From JAJPKK01 sp963787675 (GTDB taxonomy: Bacteria; Pseudomonadota; Alphaproteobacteria; Rhizobiales; Xanthobacteraceae), in assembly GCA_963787675.1 (NCBI GenBank), contig CAWBDV010000024.1, positions 17,225 to 81,224 of the forward strand: a stretch of 64,000 nt of DNA, written 5' to 3'. The notes below the pieces were generated by a model that saw only the letters and a program-made list of their open reading frames with translations, had not been told where the DNA came from and made no database searches. The translations under genes and the position numbers were made by a program. Positions 1 to 8,106 of this stretch are shown piece after piece. How positions within the stretch are numbered: position 1 is the stretch's first letter; every line of letters starts with the position of its first letter.

Positions 1-65
1 ATATCGACGCCGGAACGCGCAAGCAGATCGAGGCGGCGCTCAAGGACCTCGGTGCTGCGACGTAA
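1..65 (+). CDS. C-terminal end of an unidentified protein (partial)
   Basis: An open frame enters from the left edge and ends at TAA 63-65. It encodes about 20 residues ending in KDLGAAT. The piece is too short to assign a family. It is GC-rich with codon use like the neighbouring genes, so it is probably the real end of a gene that lies outside the window. Confidence 0.4.
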   Translation, partial: IDAGTRKQIEAALKDLGAAT

Positions 66-210
66 AGCGCGACCGAAACGGATTGCGCAAGCGTCTCATG
101 GGCGACAACCTTCGCGAGCTTCTCAACGTAGAGCGGCTTGCCGAGATGATCGCTCAGCTTCTGCGTCATCAGCCGCGCGACGACAATCGGCGTTGAACGT
201 GAGGCGAAGC
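60..210 (-). pseudogene. Possible remnant of a Bug/TctC-type solute receptor
   Basis: Read on the minus strand directly beyond the amidohydrolase stop, this stretch encodes about 48 residues including VVARLMTQKLSDHLGKPLYV. This closely resembles the conserved N-terminal segment of Bug/TctC periplasmic receptors (D-I-V-A-R-L-x-x-x-L-S-x-x-L-G-x-x-V-x-V-E-N). The usual PGGxxD segment before it and the GAGG segment after it are missing. I read it as a decayed fragment; a chance match cannot be excluded. Confidence 0.3.
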
Positions 211-1491
211 TCAGCCCGTGGCGGCCGTGGCCATCCATGCCCCCGCGGCAACCACCAAGGTCTCCACGCCTGTTTGCAGCGTCGGATGAATCACCGGCGC
301 AAAAAGCGGACTGTGATTGACGGGCAATTCATTGATGCGCCCGCTCGCTTGTGCCTTGGCATATTGTTCGCGATCGGTGCCGCCGACAAACCAGAATACC
401 GAAGGCACATGCCATTGCGTGCCGAATGAGCCGAAATCCTCGCTGGCTGCAGCCGGCCCGGTTTGAATGACCTGTCCCGTGGGAAAATAACCGCGGAAGG
501 CCTCGACGACCCGCAGGCTCGCCTGGGCGTCGTTGACGTTCATCGGGTAACGATCGATGACCGTGATTTCAGGAGGCTTGGGCGCGCCGGACGCGGCGGC
601 TTCGGCGTTTACGATCCGCTCGATTGCGGCAAGCACGCGCTTTCGCACGCCTTCATCGAAGGTGCGCACGTTGAGCTTGATGACGGCTTCGTCGGGGATG
701 ATGTTTTCCTTGGTGCCGGCTTGCAGCGATCCGACCGTGACCACGGCGGATTCGGCAGCGGCGATCTCGCGGGAAACGATCGTTTGCAATCGCAGGACCG
801 TAGCGGCGGCCATCACCACCGGATCGATCGCGGATTGCGGTGACGAGCCATGGGCGCCGCGACCGAACAGACGAATCTGCAAGCTGTCGGCCGCGGCCAT
901 GATCGCGCCGGTGCGACCGGCAACCGATCCGGCGGGACCGGGAACAATGTGCTGGCCGAGGATCACATCGGGCTTTGGGAAGCGCGTGAACAGGCCATCG
1001 TCGATCATGGCCTGCGCGCCTTCGGCTGTTTCTTCCGCCGGCTGAAATACCGTCATCAGGGTACCCCGCCACGGCTCTCGCGTTTGTGCGAGCAAAGTGG
1101 TGGCTCCCACGAGCCAGGTCACGTGCATATCGTGGCCGCACATATGACCGACCGGGACGATGTTGCCCTCACGGTCTTTGGCTTTGAGCTTGCTGGCATA
1201 GGGCAAGCCGGTCGCTTCCTCGACGGGAAGCGCATCCATATCGGCGCGCAGCATGACGGTCGGTCCGTCGCCGTTGTGCAGCAGGCCGACGACGCCGGTG
1301 TTCCCAACGCCAGTCGTAACCTGATAGCCGGCGTTGCCGAGGTGGTCTGCCACCAACGCTGCGGTCCGCGTCTCCGACATCGACAATTCAGGATGCGCGT
1401 GCAGGTCCTTATAGAGCACCTCAAGGTCCGGCAGGAGTTGCTCAAGCCCCGCGAGAGCGGCCGCCGACGTGCCTCGCCTTTGCTCGGTCAT
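211..1491 (-). CDS. M20D-family amidohydrolase (N-acyl amino acid / hippurate hydrolase type)
   Basis: A cytoplasmic metallo-aminoacylase of 426 residues, the normal length for M20D. Such enzymes remove acyl groups from N-acyl amino acids or similar amides using two metal ions. Visible motifs are the N-terminal HAHPELS segment, a metal-binding RADMDALP stretch, the HMCGHDMH motif, the PAEE general-base region, and a dimerisation-domain GRGAHGSSPQ segment. A longer in-frame start exists at 1524, but the ATG at 1491 (MTEQRRG) has a better-placed purine-rich site. The substrate cannot be told from sequence. It appears monocistronic. Confidence 0.88.
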   Translation of the reverse strand: MTEQRRGTSAAALAGLEQLLPDLEVLYKDLHAHPELSMSETRTAALVADHLGNAGYQVTTGVGNTGVVGLLHNGDGPTVMLRADMDALPVEEATGLPYASKLKAKDREGNIVPVGHMCGHDMHVTWLVGATTLLAQTREPWRGTLMTVFQPAEETAEGAQAMIDDGLFTRFPKPDVILGQHIVPGPAGSVAGRTGAIMAAADSLQIRLFGRGAHGSSPQSAIDPVVMAAATVLRLQTIVSREIAAAESAVVTVGSLQAGTKENIIPDEAVIKLNVRTFDEGVRKRVLAAIERIVNAEAAASGAPKPPEITVIDRYPMNVNDAQASLRVVEAFRGYFPTGQVIQTGPAAASEDFGSFGTQWHVPSVFWFVGGTDREQYAKAQASGRINELPVNHSPLFAPVIHPTLQTGVETLVVAAGAWMATAATG

Positions 1492-1583
1492 GACAAGCCC
1501 CAGTAAGAATGGCCGGCTAAGCAACGCGCAATGACCATCACGTCACATTTCGCGGACTCCAACCACAAGTGTCCAGACGTTTG

Positions 1584-1874
1584 TCAATCGCTCACTGTGT
1601 AGCCGAGCGCTTCCAGGTCCACCTTGAGCATGTCGAAGTTCAACGCCCAGAACACTATGAACTTGGGGTAGCGCGGGATGGTGTGCTCGATCTTCAGGCC
1701 TGTCGAGATCAGGCGATAGCGGCTCAAGCTGGCGATTCGTTCGCGAGGAAATGTGAACTTGAACAGACAGCGTAGGGCGATGGCATCGCGGTCCGCTGTC
1801 AGCCAAGCGAATGGCCAAGTTGCGCTGAAGAGGCCGATCCGTGCGCCGCCGATCTGGCCACATGTCGAGGTCAT
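1584..1874 (-). CDS. Conserved hypothetical protein, 96 aa
   Basis: A small protein with no recognised domain. It starts MTSTCGQIGGARIG and ends in EALGYTVSD. It has alternating hydrophobic and basic residues (RLISTGLKIEHTIPRYPKF) that suggest a beta-rich fold. No signal peptide or membrane segment is evident. Composition and codon use match the neighbours and there is no better competing frame, so it is probably real. It lies between the amidohydrolase and rpsU on the same strand. Confidence 0.45.
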   Translation of the reverse strand: MTSTCGQIGGARIGLFSATWPFAWLTADRDAIALRCLFKFTFPRERIASLSRYRLISTGLKIEHTIPRYPKFIVFWALNFDMLKVDLEALGYTVSD

Positions 1875-2000
1875 AGGAGATGCCGGATGCTGAAGGCTGC
1901 CTGGATGGCTCGCTCTCTCATCCGGCGGCGTGCCGAGCCCCTCGCTCGCGCGCTCGGTCGCAGACCTGGGCGCGAGACCGCAGACGGGGGAAGGCGGTCC

Positions 2001-2285
2001 TCAGAAGCGCGGCGGTCGGGGTGGCGCGCCCGGGCCGCGATTGCCGGCAACGCCGGTGCGAAGCACCTTGGGTTTGCTGGGAAGCAATCCCTCGCGTTGG
2101 AGACGTTTGCGCTCCAACTTGCGACGGCGGCGGATAGCTTCCGCCCGCTCGCGCGTCTTCTTTTCGGAGGGCTTCTCGTAGTGTCGGCGGATCTTCATTT
2201 CACGGAAAATCCCCTCGCGTTGCATCTTCTTCTTCAACGCTCTCAGGGCTTGGTCGACATTGTTGTCACGAACGAAAATCTGCAC
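2001..2285 (-). CDS. rpsU: 30S ribosomal protein S21
   Basis: S21 is a small basic protein of the 30S subunit that helps mRNA binding near the 16S 3' end. The diagnostic N-terminus VRDNNVDQALRALKKKMQRE is followed by FREMK-RRHYEKPSEKK, and the C-terminal half is a run of Arg/Lys. The 94 residues exceed the family core, with a Pro/Gly/Arg tail common in alphaproteobacteria. I chose GTG at 2285 because AAAGGA sits 7 nt upstream; the longer TTG frame at 2300 would overlap that site. It is the best-conserved gene in this part of the window. Confidence 0.95.
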   Translation of the reverse strand: MQIFVRDNNVDQALRALKKKMQREGIFREMKIRRHYEKPSEKKTRERAEAIRRRRKLERKRLQREGLLPSKPKVLRTGVAGNRGPGAPPRPPRF

Positions 2286-2378
2286 AGATAATCCTTTCAA
2301 ATTTGCCTGTCGTTGCGATGTTTCGCTCTGAAGGCCCCATTAATCTCGATGGCTTCACATCCTACTTCTGGCTCAGCG

Positions 2379-4166
2379 TCACACGAAGTCCGCCGGGACA
2401 TTTGCCCGGATATCCTGCAGTCGCCGCTGCTGTCCAACATAGGCTTGCGCCGCCGCGGTCTGGAACAAGTCCCGCGTCTCAGCCTCGTCCTCGGCGAGCG
2501 GCGTTATCGCAAGGTCGGTGTATCTGCCGTTACCCGGATCATGCTTGATGCGGAGATAAACGACGCGCAGCCGCAAGTACAGCGCAGCCCACTGCACCAA
2601 CTTCACTGCCGTTTCGGCAATGTATTTCGGATAAAATACCCAGACATTTTCGAGTGCCAAGCCCGGCCGTCGGTTGCGCCGCGACTTCGCCCGCAGGAAT
2701 CCGCCTTCGAGTGGATGGATCCGCTCGTACTCGATGCTGCCCTTGAACCAAGTGAGCAGGAAGAGGGCGTTGCCGGCATTGCACCCTGTCGCTGCGGCAC
2801 GCCGAAGCACGGTCGTGATGTGCTCGATCGTGTAGTAGCGCCGCCAGGCAAGCTGGTAGGCGCATTCCCACTGCGCCCGCGACATGCGCGGATGGGCTGT
2901 GGTGACGTGGTTGGTATCATAATTGTTCATGTCCGGGTCCATCGCGACCCCGGCCCGGTGCAGCTTCTGGTGATCCTCTGATCCCGGCAGCGGCGTAAGC
3001 TGGAAAAATTCGAGCAGATCGATCGGCAATTCCTTTTTGATGACGTCGATGTCTTGCGCGATCAATTCAAGCGTGTCGTTCGGGAAGCCGATGATGTAGC
3101 CCGCATAGGTGATCACATGCGCCGATTTCCAGGCCAGCAGCATCTCACGGTACTCGGTGATCCTGTTCTGACGCTTCTTGGCGGCCGCGAGATTCGCGGG
3201 ATTGATGTTCTCGAGCCCGATGAACACCCGCCGAACGCCCGCACGTCGACACTTCTCGATGAAGTTCGGGATGCGGTGGCACAACGTGTCGACCTGGATG
3301 ATCAGCCCGAATTTCAGTTTCTCCTCCTCGCGCAATTCTATGAGGCGGTCGAGGATAGCCTCCCATTTGCGGTTGCGAGCGAAATTGTCATCGGTGATGA
3401 AAAAACTGCGCAAACCCTGAGCGAGGTTGGTGCGCACGATTTTTTCGACGTCGTCGGGGGAGCGGGATCGCGACTTTCGGCCCTGCACGTTGATGATGGT
3501 GCAGAACGAACACTGGTAGGGGCACCCGCGCCCGGCGTCGAAGCTCGTCACCCCGCCAATTATGCGCCGCGCCTCATTGGCCGTAATCAGCGGCGCCGGC
3601 GCACCCTCGATTCCCGGCAGGTCGTCCATGAAATCGTAGAGCGGTTTGAGCCGACCGGCCGAAGCGTCGCGCAGCAACGCATCGAGACGCCCCTCCGCTT
3701 CGCCGGCGAACAGCGACACGCCAAGCGCCTTGGCGCGATCGAGATCCGGATCGGCGCCTTGCAGCATGCTGATGACACCGGAGACGTGAAAGCCGCCGAT
3801 CGCGACCTGGATGCCACGCTCCCGCAACGCCCGCGCGATGTCGAGAGCGCGGGGAAACTGGTTTGATTGCACCCCGACGAGCATCACCATCCCAGCGGCG
3901 GCATCGTTGATCATGGCGGCAATGCGATCGGGACGAACGCGGGCATTCGTCTCGTCGAAGGCATGTATGTCGATTTCGACGTTGGGGCCCAGAGTGCCGC
4001 GCTTGGCGCAATCCTCGCCAAGGCCGTAGAGGGCGGCGAGCGAATTCGAAGGGATTGCCGAGCGAAACCATTGGATGACGTAGCCGTCATCGTCATAGTG
4101 CGACGGCTTGATCAATACGAGGCAGAATCGCCGTACTGCTGATTCCGCCGCCCCTGATACGATCAA
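2379..4166 (-). CDS. B12-binding-domain radical SAM protein
   Basis: A 595-residue protein with an N-terminal cobalamin-binding-like Rossmann region (about residues 15-175; LVGVQSNQF and AIGGFHVSG stretches) and a radical SAM domain with the [4Fe-4S] motif CPYQCSFC near residue 216. The C-terminal 200 residues are basic and unassigned. Such enzymes commonly methylate or rearrange unactivated carbons in lipids, cofactors or natural products; the substrate is unknown. The start is TTG at 4166, supported by AAAGGAG about 6 nt upstream. It could serve hopanoid modification, but it is about 40 kb from the hpn cluster and does not clearly match HpnP. Confidence 0.85.
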   Translation of the reverse strand: MIVSGAAESAVRRFCLVLIKPSHYDDDGYVIQWFRSAIPSNSLAALYGLGEDCAKRGTLGPNVEIDIHAFDETNARVRPDRIAAMINDAAAGMVMLVGVQSNQFPRALDIARALRERGIQVAIGGFHVSGVISMLQGADPDLDRAKALGVSLFAGEAEGRLDALLRDASAGRLKPLYDFMDDLPGIEGAPAPLITANEARRIIGGVTSFDAGRGCPYQCSFCTIINVQGRKSRSRSPDDVEKIVRTNLAQGLRSFFITDDNFARNRKWEAILDRLIELREEEKLKFGLIIQVDTLCHRIPNFIEKCRRAGVRRVFIGLENINPANLAAAKKRQNRITEYREMLLAWKSAHVITYAGYIIGFPNDTLELIAQDIDVIKKELPIDLLEFFQLTPLPGSEDHQKLHRAGVAMDPDMNNYDTNHVTTAHPRMSRAQWECAYQLAWRRYYTIEHITTVLRRAAATGCNAGNALFLLTWFKGSIEYERIHPLEGGFLRAKSRRNRRPGLALENVWVFYPKYIAETAVKLVQWAALYLRLRVVYLRIKHDPGNGRYTDLAITPLAEDEAETRDLFQTAAAQAYVGQQRRLQDIRANVPADFV

Positions 4167-4406
4167 AGGAACTCCTTTGGCGCGCGAAAGGCGCTGTCGG
4201 ACCCGAACGGTGGATCAGTAGCAAGCCGGACGTGCGGTGAGGACGGCCAACCGGCTCGGGTAGGCCGAACGTCCACATCCTCGCACATCCGAAGCACTTC
4301 GGCTAGGCCCAGTCGTGGCCATCGGACCGTTAGCGCAATGCCGGCTTTTGGCCCCGAGGCGGAAGCCGTGCCGGCTGTGCATCTTGAGACACGCGTTCCC
4401 CAATTT

Positions 4407-5054
4407 TTAGGCCTCGATGCTCGACAGCCGAACCGACTCTGTCACGCATCGAACGGCGGCCATGTTAACATCGGCCGCTTCCCGAATGAAATCCTCGTGC
4501 CCTGCGAGCAGCGAGGCGAGATGTTTGCGCGCATAGAACATGCGGGTTTTCACGGTGTTGCGGGGCGCATGGGTGATTTCAGCAACTTCGTTGATGGTCC
4601 TTTCGTGGTAATAAACAAGATCGAGGATTTCGCGGTGCTGGCCCGATAATTGGTTCATGCAAAGGCGCAGCTGGGCGCTTTTGTCCGCCTTGAGGACGGC
4701 CGCTTCCGGCGTATCGGCTTCGTCTGGGATAAGTCCCGCCTCAGACTCATCGAGTTCGGCATCGTGCCGCCTACGGCGTTTTGAAAACGCTTTGAAGCGC
4801 GCAATCGATAAAAGCCATGTCGAGACTTGGGACCGCCCCTCGAATTGCCTGGCGAGGCGCCAGACATCGATAAAAACGTCGTTGACGATGTCTTCCGCGA
4901 CATTGGCGTCGCCGATCAGCCGAGTGACAAATCGAAAAATGTGAACGTTGTGGCGACGAAACAGCTCCGCCATCGCGCATCGATCACCGGCAGCGACGCT
5001 CTCGATCAGCGCGTCGTCGGATCGTCGGTTCGAATTAATCCTGTCATTTTTCAT
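4407..5054 (-). CDS. ECF-family RNA polymerase sigma factor
   Basis: An extracytoplasmic-function sigma factor of 215 residues. Region 2 runs from about residue 12 to 85 (LFRRHNVHIFRFVTRLIGD, then AEDIVNDVFIDVW and STWLLSIARFKA), and region 4 lies at about 125-180 (LSGQHREILDLVYYHE, then APRNTVKTRMFYARKHL). The ATG at 5054 is preceded by GGGGGAGATGGGATC; the longer frame to 5156 has no site. No anti-sigma gene is adjacent, which is unusual for many ECF groups. The C-terminal 35 residues beyond region 4 may be a small regulatory extension. Target promoters are unknown. Confidence 0.9.
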   Translation of the reverse strand: MKNDRINSNRRSDDALIESVAAGDRCAMAELFRRHNVHIFRFVTRLIGDANVAEDIVNDVFIDVWRLARQFEGRSQVSTWLLSIARFKAFSKRRRRHDAELDESEAGLIPDEADTPEAAVLKADKSAQLRLCMNQLSGQHREILDLVYYHERTINEVAEITHAPRNTVKTRMFYARKHLASLLAGHEDFIREAADVNMAAVRCVTESVRLSSIEA

Positions 5055-5502
5055 GATCCCATCTCCCCCGCGAATTCTTTTGCGCAAGGTGCGCCAAAGC
5101 GCTTGATGCGGATGCCGATCGCATCCGACCACATCGCATCCGACCACCAAGATCAATTTTTAGAGACTATTACCGTGCCAACCGATGGCACTACGGCTGC
5201 TGCAGCAGGGAACGGAAACTTCGGTACGTCGCCGTTTTTTTGGCAGCTAGGGCAAACGCTACTTGCGCGCAACAACGAGATGGGGTGTCGATCGCCAAAG
5301 CGCAACGGCGGACCGACAAAATAAAGCGACGATTAGTTCCTCGCCGACGTTCTGCCTTGACGGGCCGATCGCTGAATTCGTCGAGATAGACCCTGAGTAC
5401 GTTCGAAGCCGGCCTCGGGAGAGCAACGGTTCGTTGTGTCGGTCGCCCAGGGCGGGAGCAACGTTCTGTAGCGTCCGGAGGCTGTTTGGCGTACGCTCAA
5501 TT
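5055..5502. other. Divergent intergenic region, ECF sigma gene / small CDS
   Basis: About 450 bases between two divergently read genes. It should hold both promoters. I looked for GGAAC-N16/17-CGTT stress promoters and found only a poorly spaced GGAAC...CGTT near 5211-5240 (19 nt apart), which I do not accept. No RNA gene or repeat was seen. Confidence 0.4.
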
Positions 5503-5730
5503 ATGGCCACGTGGTACGAACGAGCCGATTTCTCGGTGGCGGTCAAAAAAAGAGGGAAAATCCCGAGTCCGTGGAGGTGGGAGATCTATCGTGCTGGTCG
5601 ATCAAGCGCGGTCGAGCAGTCATTGAATTTTTTCCCGACAATGGCGGCAGCCAGTAAGGCGGGGAAGGAAGCCCTGAAGGAACTCTTGGACAAGCTCGAC
5701 GCCGAGCGGCTGCGATGGCCGCTACCATAG
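5503..5730 (+). CDS. Small conserved hypothetical protein, 75 aa
   Basis: The protein reads MATWYERADFSV, then SPWRWEIYRAGRSS, and ends in an amphipathic helix (KAGKEALKELLDKLDAE). The SPWRWEIY-RAGRSS segment followed by FF-TMAAAxxAGKxAL resembles a small family I associate with Bradyrhizobium-type genomes; its function is unknown. I chose the ATG at 5503 rather than the long upstream frame from 5263, whose extra 80 residues look non-coding. No membrane segment. Confidence 0.6.
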   Translation: MATWYERADFSVAVKKRGKIPSPWRWEIYRAGRSSAVEQSLNFFPTMAAASKAGKEALKELLDKLDAERLRWPLP

Positions 5731-5800
5731 GCGGGCTGGTCCGAGGGGGCCGGTGTCTCTGGTGTCGGGCAAGGGCCGTTGGCTTGGGCGGCGTGTAATG

Positions 5801-6283
5801 TCATCGTGGTCGCTTGGCGCCAATCGGTTCGTTGCCGTAGGTCTGCTCATCGAATTTGCTCACGTCACATTTATCCGCGGCCGCATCGCAGAGGTCCTTG
5901 AATGAAAACTTGTGGGACTTCATGATTGTCGTGAGCCGGTCACGCCAGAGCCGAAGCGCGCCTTCGCTATTGAAGGCCACCCTGTGCGCGTAGGAGTGTT
6001 GCAACGCGCGCACATAGAGACCGAACTCGAAAGACTCCGATGGCGCGGCGCGTTGTCGGTTAGTCCGTATGGCGCTATCCACACAGTCGGCGAACTTGGA
6101 AAAGTTCATGGTGTTATTGATGCCGCAGATGAAGGCGGCGTCCTGCCCTCGATCGACGTCCGATCCTACCGGAGGCCTTCGAGCGGCCGGCGCATCGGGC
6201 TTGGAATTTTGCGCGTCGGCAGGCGCGCATGCCACGAGTGTCGCGAATACAAAGACACAGCGCATACGTGTTGACTGATTCAT
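5801..6283 (-). CDS. Secreted hypothetical protein, 160 aa
   Basis: From MNQSTRMRC the protein has a basic start, a hydrophobic core (VFVFATLVACA) and a likely cleavage site at ADAQ, so it is exported to the periplasm. The mature part has four or more cysteines (FICGIN, FADCVD, DLCDAAADKCD), suggesting disulfides. No family was recognised. A longer frame reaches 6370, but the added residues precede the signal peptide. It is read away from the DUF1488 gene. Confidence 0.55.
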   Translation of the reverse strand: MNQSTRMRCVFVFATLVACAPADAQNSKPDAPAARRPPVGSDVDRGQDAAFICGINNTMNFSKFADCVDSAIRTNRQRAAPSESFEFGLYVRALQHSYAHRVAFNSEGALRLWRDRLTTIMKSHKFSFKDLCDAAADKCDVSKFDEQTYGNEPIGAKRPR

Positions 6284-6767
6284 GCCAAGCCGCTCGGATG
6301 GCCCACAGTTGGTAGCGATATACACGAACCGAGTGACCCGTGCGAGGAACAACCTGCTAACGGCATTCACCGGAGGCTGATTTACCCGATCGGCGGCCCG
6401 AGATTTGCGTCACGGATTTTGAAAGAAACGCGCGTCTGCGGGTCTGTTGGGCTGAGGGCGGCGGTGGTTCGTGCACAGACAAGCGGCTCCGGTGCGCCGG
6501 CGCCGAGACTGCTGCGGTGGCAGGACGCTCTACCTGAAATGAAAATGGAGCTGTGCTTCAATCGTTGAAAATTGCTGTTCGGCCAACTCCCCTTGAAGGA
6601 GTCATTCTCGCGCAATCTCCGAAAGTCAAAGCAATTTCGTTCGGGGCGATAAAATATAAGGCTGGCAACTTCAGATCTGATCCCCACGTGTTTAAGGTCG
6701 CAATCAGGCGGCAACAGATTGGTCGCGCCTGCGCGGCTTCGCTTTTCTTTCGGTGGCAAGCGCTCGC
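6284..6767. other. Intergenic region without a supported gene
   Basis: About 480 bases between the secreted protein and the DUF1488 gene. Frames of 70-220 codons exist on both strands but show no recognisable motif, site or composition that would support coding. No hairpin with a T-run or RNA gene was recognised. Confidence 0.4.
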
Positions 6768-7031
6768 ATGGCCATGATGTTTCCCAACGCAAGCCGCAGC
6801 TACGACGCAACGCGACGCGCAGTGCGGTTCTGGGGCCACGACAACGCGATGGAGTGGTCGTTCTTCGTGACAGCAGATGCGCTGAAGCTCGCACATCCCG
6901 CGATGAGGGACGACGAAGCCGGCATGCTCGCTGCATTCGACTCGCATCGCGATCGAATTTGCGGCGCAGCGAGACAACTCTATATGCGTGGGCGCAAAGG
7001 CTCCTACGAGCTTGGCGCCGAGGATATGTGA
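6768..7031 (+). CDS. DUF1488 family protein
   Basis: A small cytoplasmic protein of about 87 residues. The pattern FPN-SRSYD followed by VRFWGHDNAMEWSFFV and a C-terminal LAAFDSHRDRICGAARQLY-RG-KGSYEL is typical of DUF1488, a rhizobial family of unknown function. The start is ambiguous between GTG 6753 and the ATG codons at 6768, 6774 and 6777; I use the first ATG. It converges with the DUF2061 gene, 22 nt away. Confidence 0.7.
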   Translation: MAMMFPNASRSYDATRRAVRFWGHDNAMEWSFFVTADALKLAHPAMRDDEAGMLAAFDSHRDRICGAARQLYMRGRKGSYELGAEDM

Positions 7032-7053
7032 CGCACGCCCTGCCGGACAACGC

Positions 7054-7872
7054 CTAAGCCGCCGGCAACAGCTTCAGGGCCGGAGCCGCTCGCGAGCGGG
7101 CTTTCGTAGCGTCGAAATAATCCCAGGCCTTTTCGTGCACGTAATAAACGAAGGGGCTGATCACGATGCTGAAGGCGGTGAGTCCCGCCGCGGCCGCGAG
7201 ATCGCGGACGAAGAGATAATTGACGCTAAATTCCGACACCCCGGTCACGACCTCGTAGGTGACCGTCTTGGCCAAGGCCCGACTCACCTTGACGCTCGCG
7301 AAACGCATCTGCCCATTTTCCTCGTCCTCCGCCGCGCTTGGTAGAGACACATGCACTGCGACCTCGAGCGGATTGGGATGTCGCGCCGAGGCGGGGCCGT
7401 AATAGTGCCAAGCCGCTTCATGAGCGAAATAGGCGATAGGGCCGGCGACAAGCGACAAGCTCGACAGCCCCGCTGCGGTCGCGAGCTCGCCGATCACGAA
7501 ATAATTCGCGCCGAAGTCGACGGTCGTGACCATCACGCGATAGGTGAAGGTCTTGGCGACCGCGCGCCACGGGTCGAAGACCGCGGGCTCGCCGGAAACC
7601 GGCGCCTGCGCGGAATGCGCTGTTGCCACGGAGACCGCCGGGGGCGGCGCGGTCCGCCGTCGCCTATTCCCCAAACCGCTCAACAGATCACGGGGAAGCA
7701 GGCGCGGCACCAACAGCGCGGCGCCGCCAATCAATAATCCAGGAATTAGCGCCGCCTCGACGATCGCCGCGCCCGCCACGACAGCCCCAAGAGTCGCGAC
7801 TGTCCCGACCACGCCCGGCCTAACAACCGAGCCAGGAAACCAACTCCTCGCGTGCATGGAAGATGTCGTCAA
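7054..7872 (-). CDS. Tandem DUF2061 membrane protein
   Basis: A 272-residue integral membrane protein. A hydrophobic N-terminal segment (about 20-60) is followed by a Pro/Arg-rich linker and then two DUF2061 repeats, at about 100-170 (AKTFTYRVMVTTVDFGANYF ... FAHEAAWHYYG) and about 195-262 (AKTVTYEVVTGVSEFSVNYL ... YVHEKAWDYF). DUF2061 proteins are small inner-membrane proteins of unknown function, usually with one repeat, so the duplication gives a pseudo-dimer. It is probably monocistronic. Confidence 0.78.
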   Translation of the reverse strand: MTTSSMHARSWFPGSVVRPGVVGTVATLGAVVAGAAIVEAALIPGLLIGGAALLVPRLLPRDLLSGLGNRRRRTAPPPAVSVATAHSAQAPVSGEPAVFDPWRAVAKTFTYRVMVTTVDFGANYFVIGELATAAGLSSLSLVAGPIAYFAHEAAWHYYGPASARHPNPLEVAVHVSLPSAAEDEENGQMRFASVKVSRALAKTVTYEVVTGVSEFSVNYLFVRDLAAAAGLTAFSIVISPFVYYVHEKAWDYFDATKARSRAAPALKLLPAA

Positions 7873-8106
7873 AGAGTTTTGTCCGTCATCGAGGTCGCCG
7901 TCGGGCGATACAAGGGTGCAAGAATGCCGCCGTCAAGTGACGGCGACATGACCACGCCGTCAAATGTCGAGCAACCGGCACACCCGCGATCAGCGACCGT
8001 TGTTTGTTCAAAATTGGCTCGTTTCCTTCAAGACGCGTGCGTCGTCGTGGCCAATCTCCACCCCAATCCCGCCGCCAGAGCAGTGGCGTCGAGGTAGGAG
8101 AGCGCC

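Noticed and set aside
2379..4166. Assignment of the radical SAM protein as hopanoid methylase HpnP
   Set aside because: The overall sequence and C-terminus do not clearly match HpnP, and the gene is far from the hopanoid cluster.
5205..5245. GGAAC...CGTT general-stress promoter
   Set aside because: The spacing is 19 nt rather than 16-17, and the gene order gives no support.
6382..7050. A 222-residue minus-strand frame
   Set aside because: It is the shadow of the DUF1488 gene, Arg/Ser-rich, and has no ribosome site or family motif.
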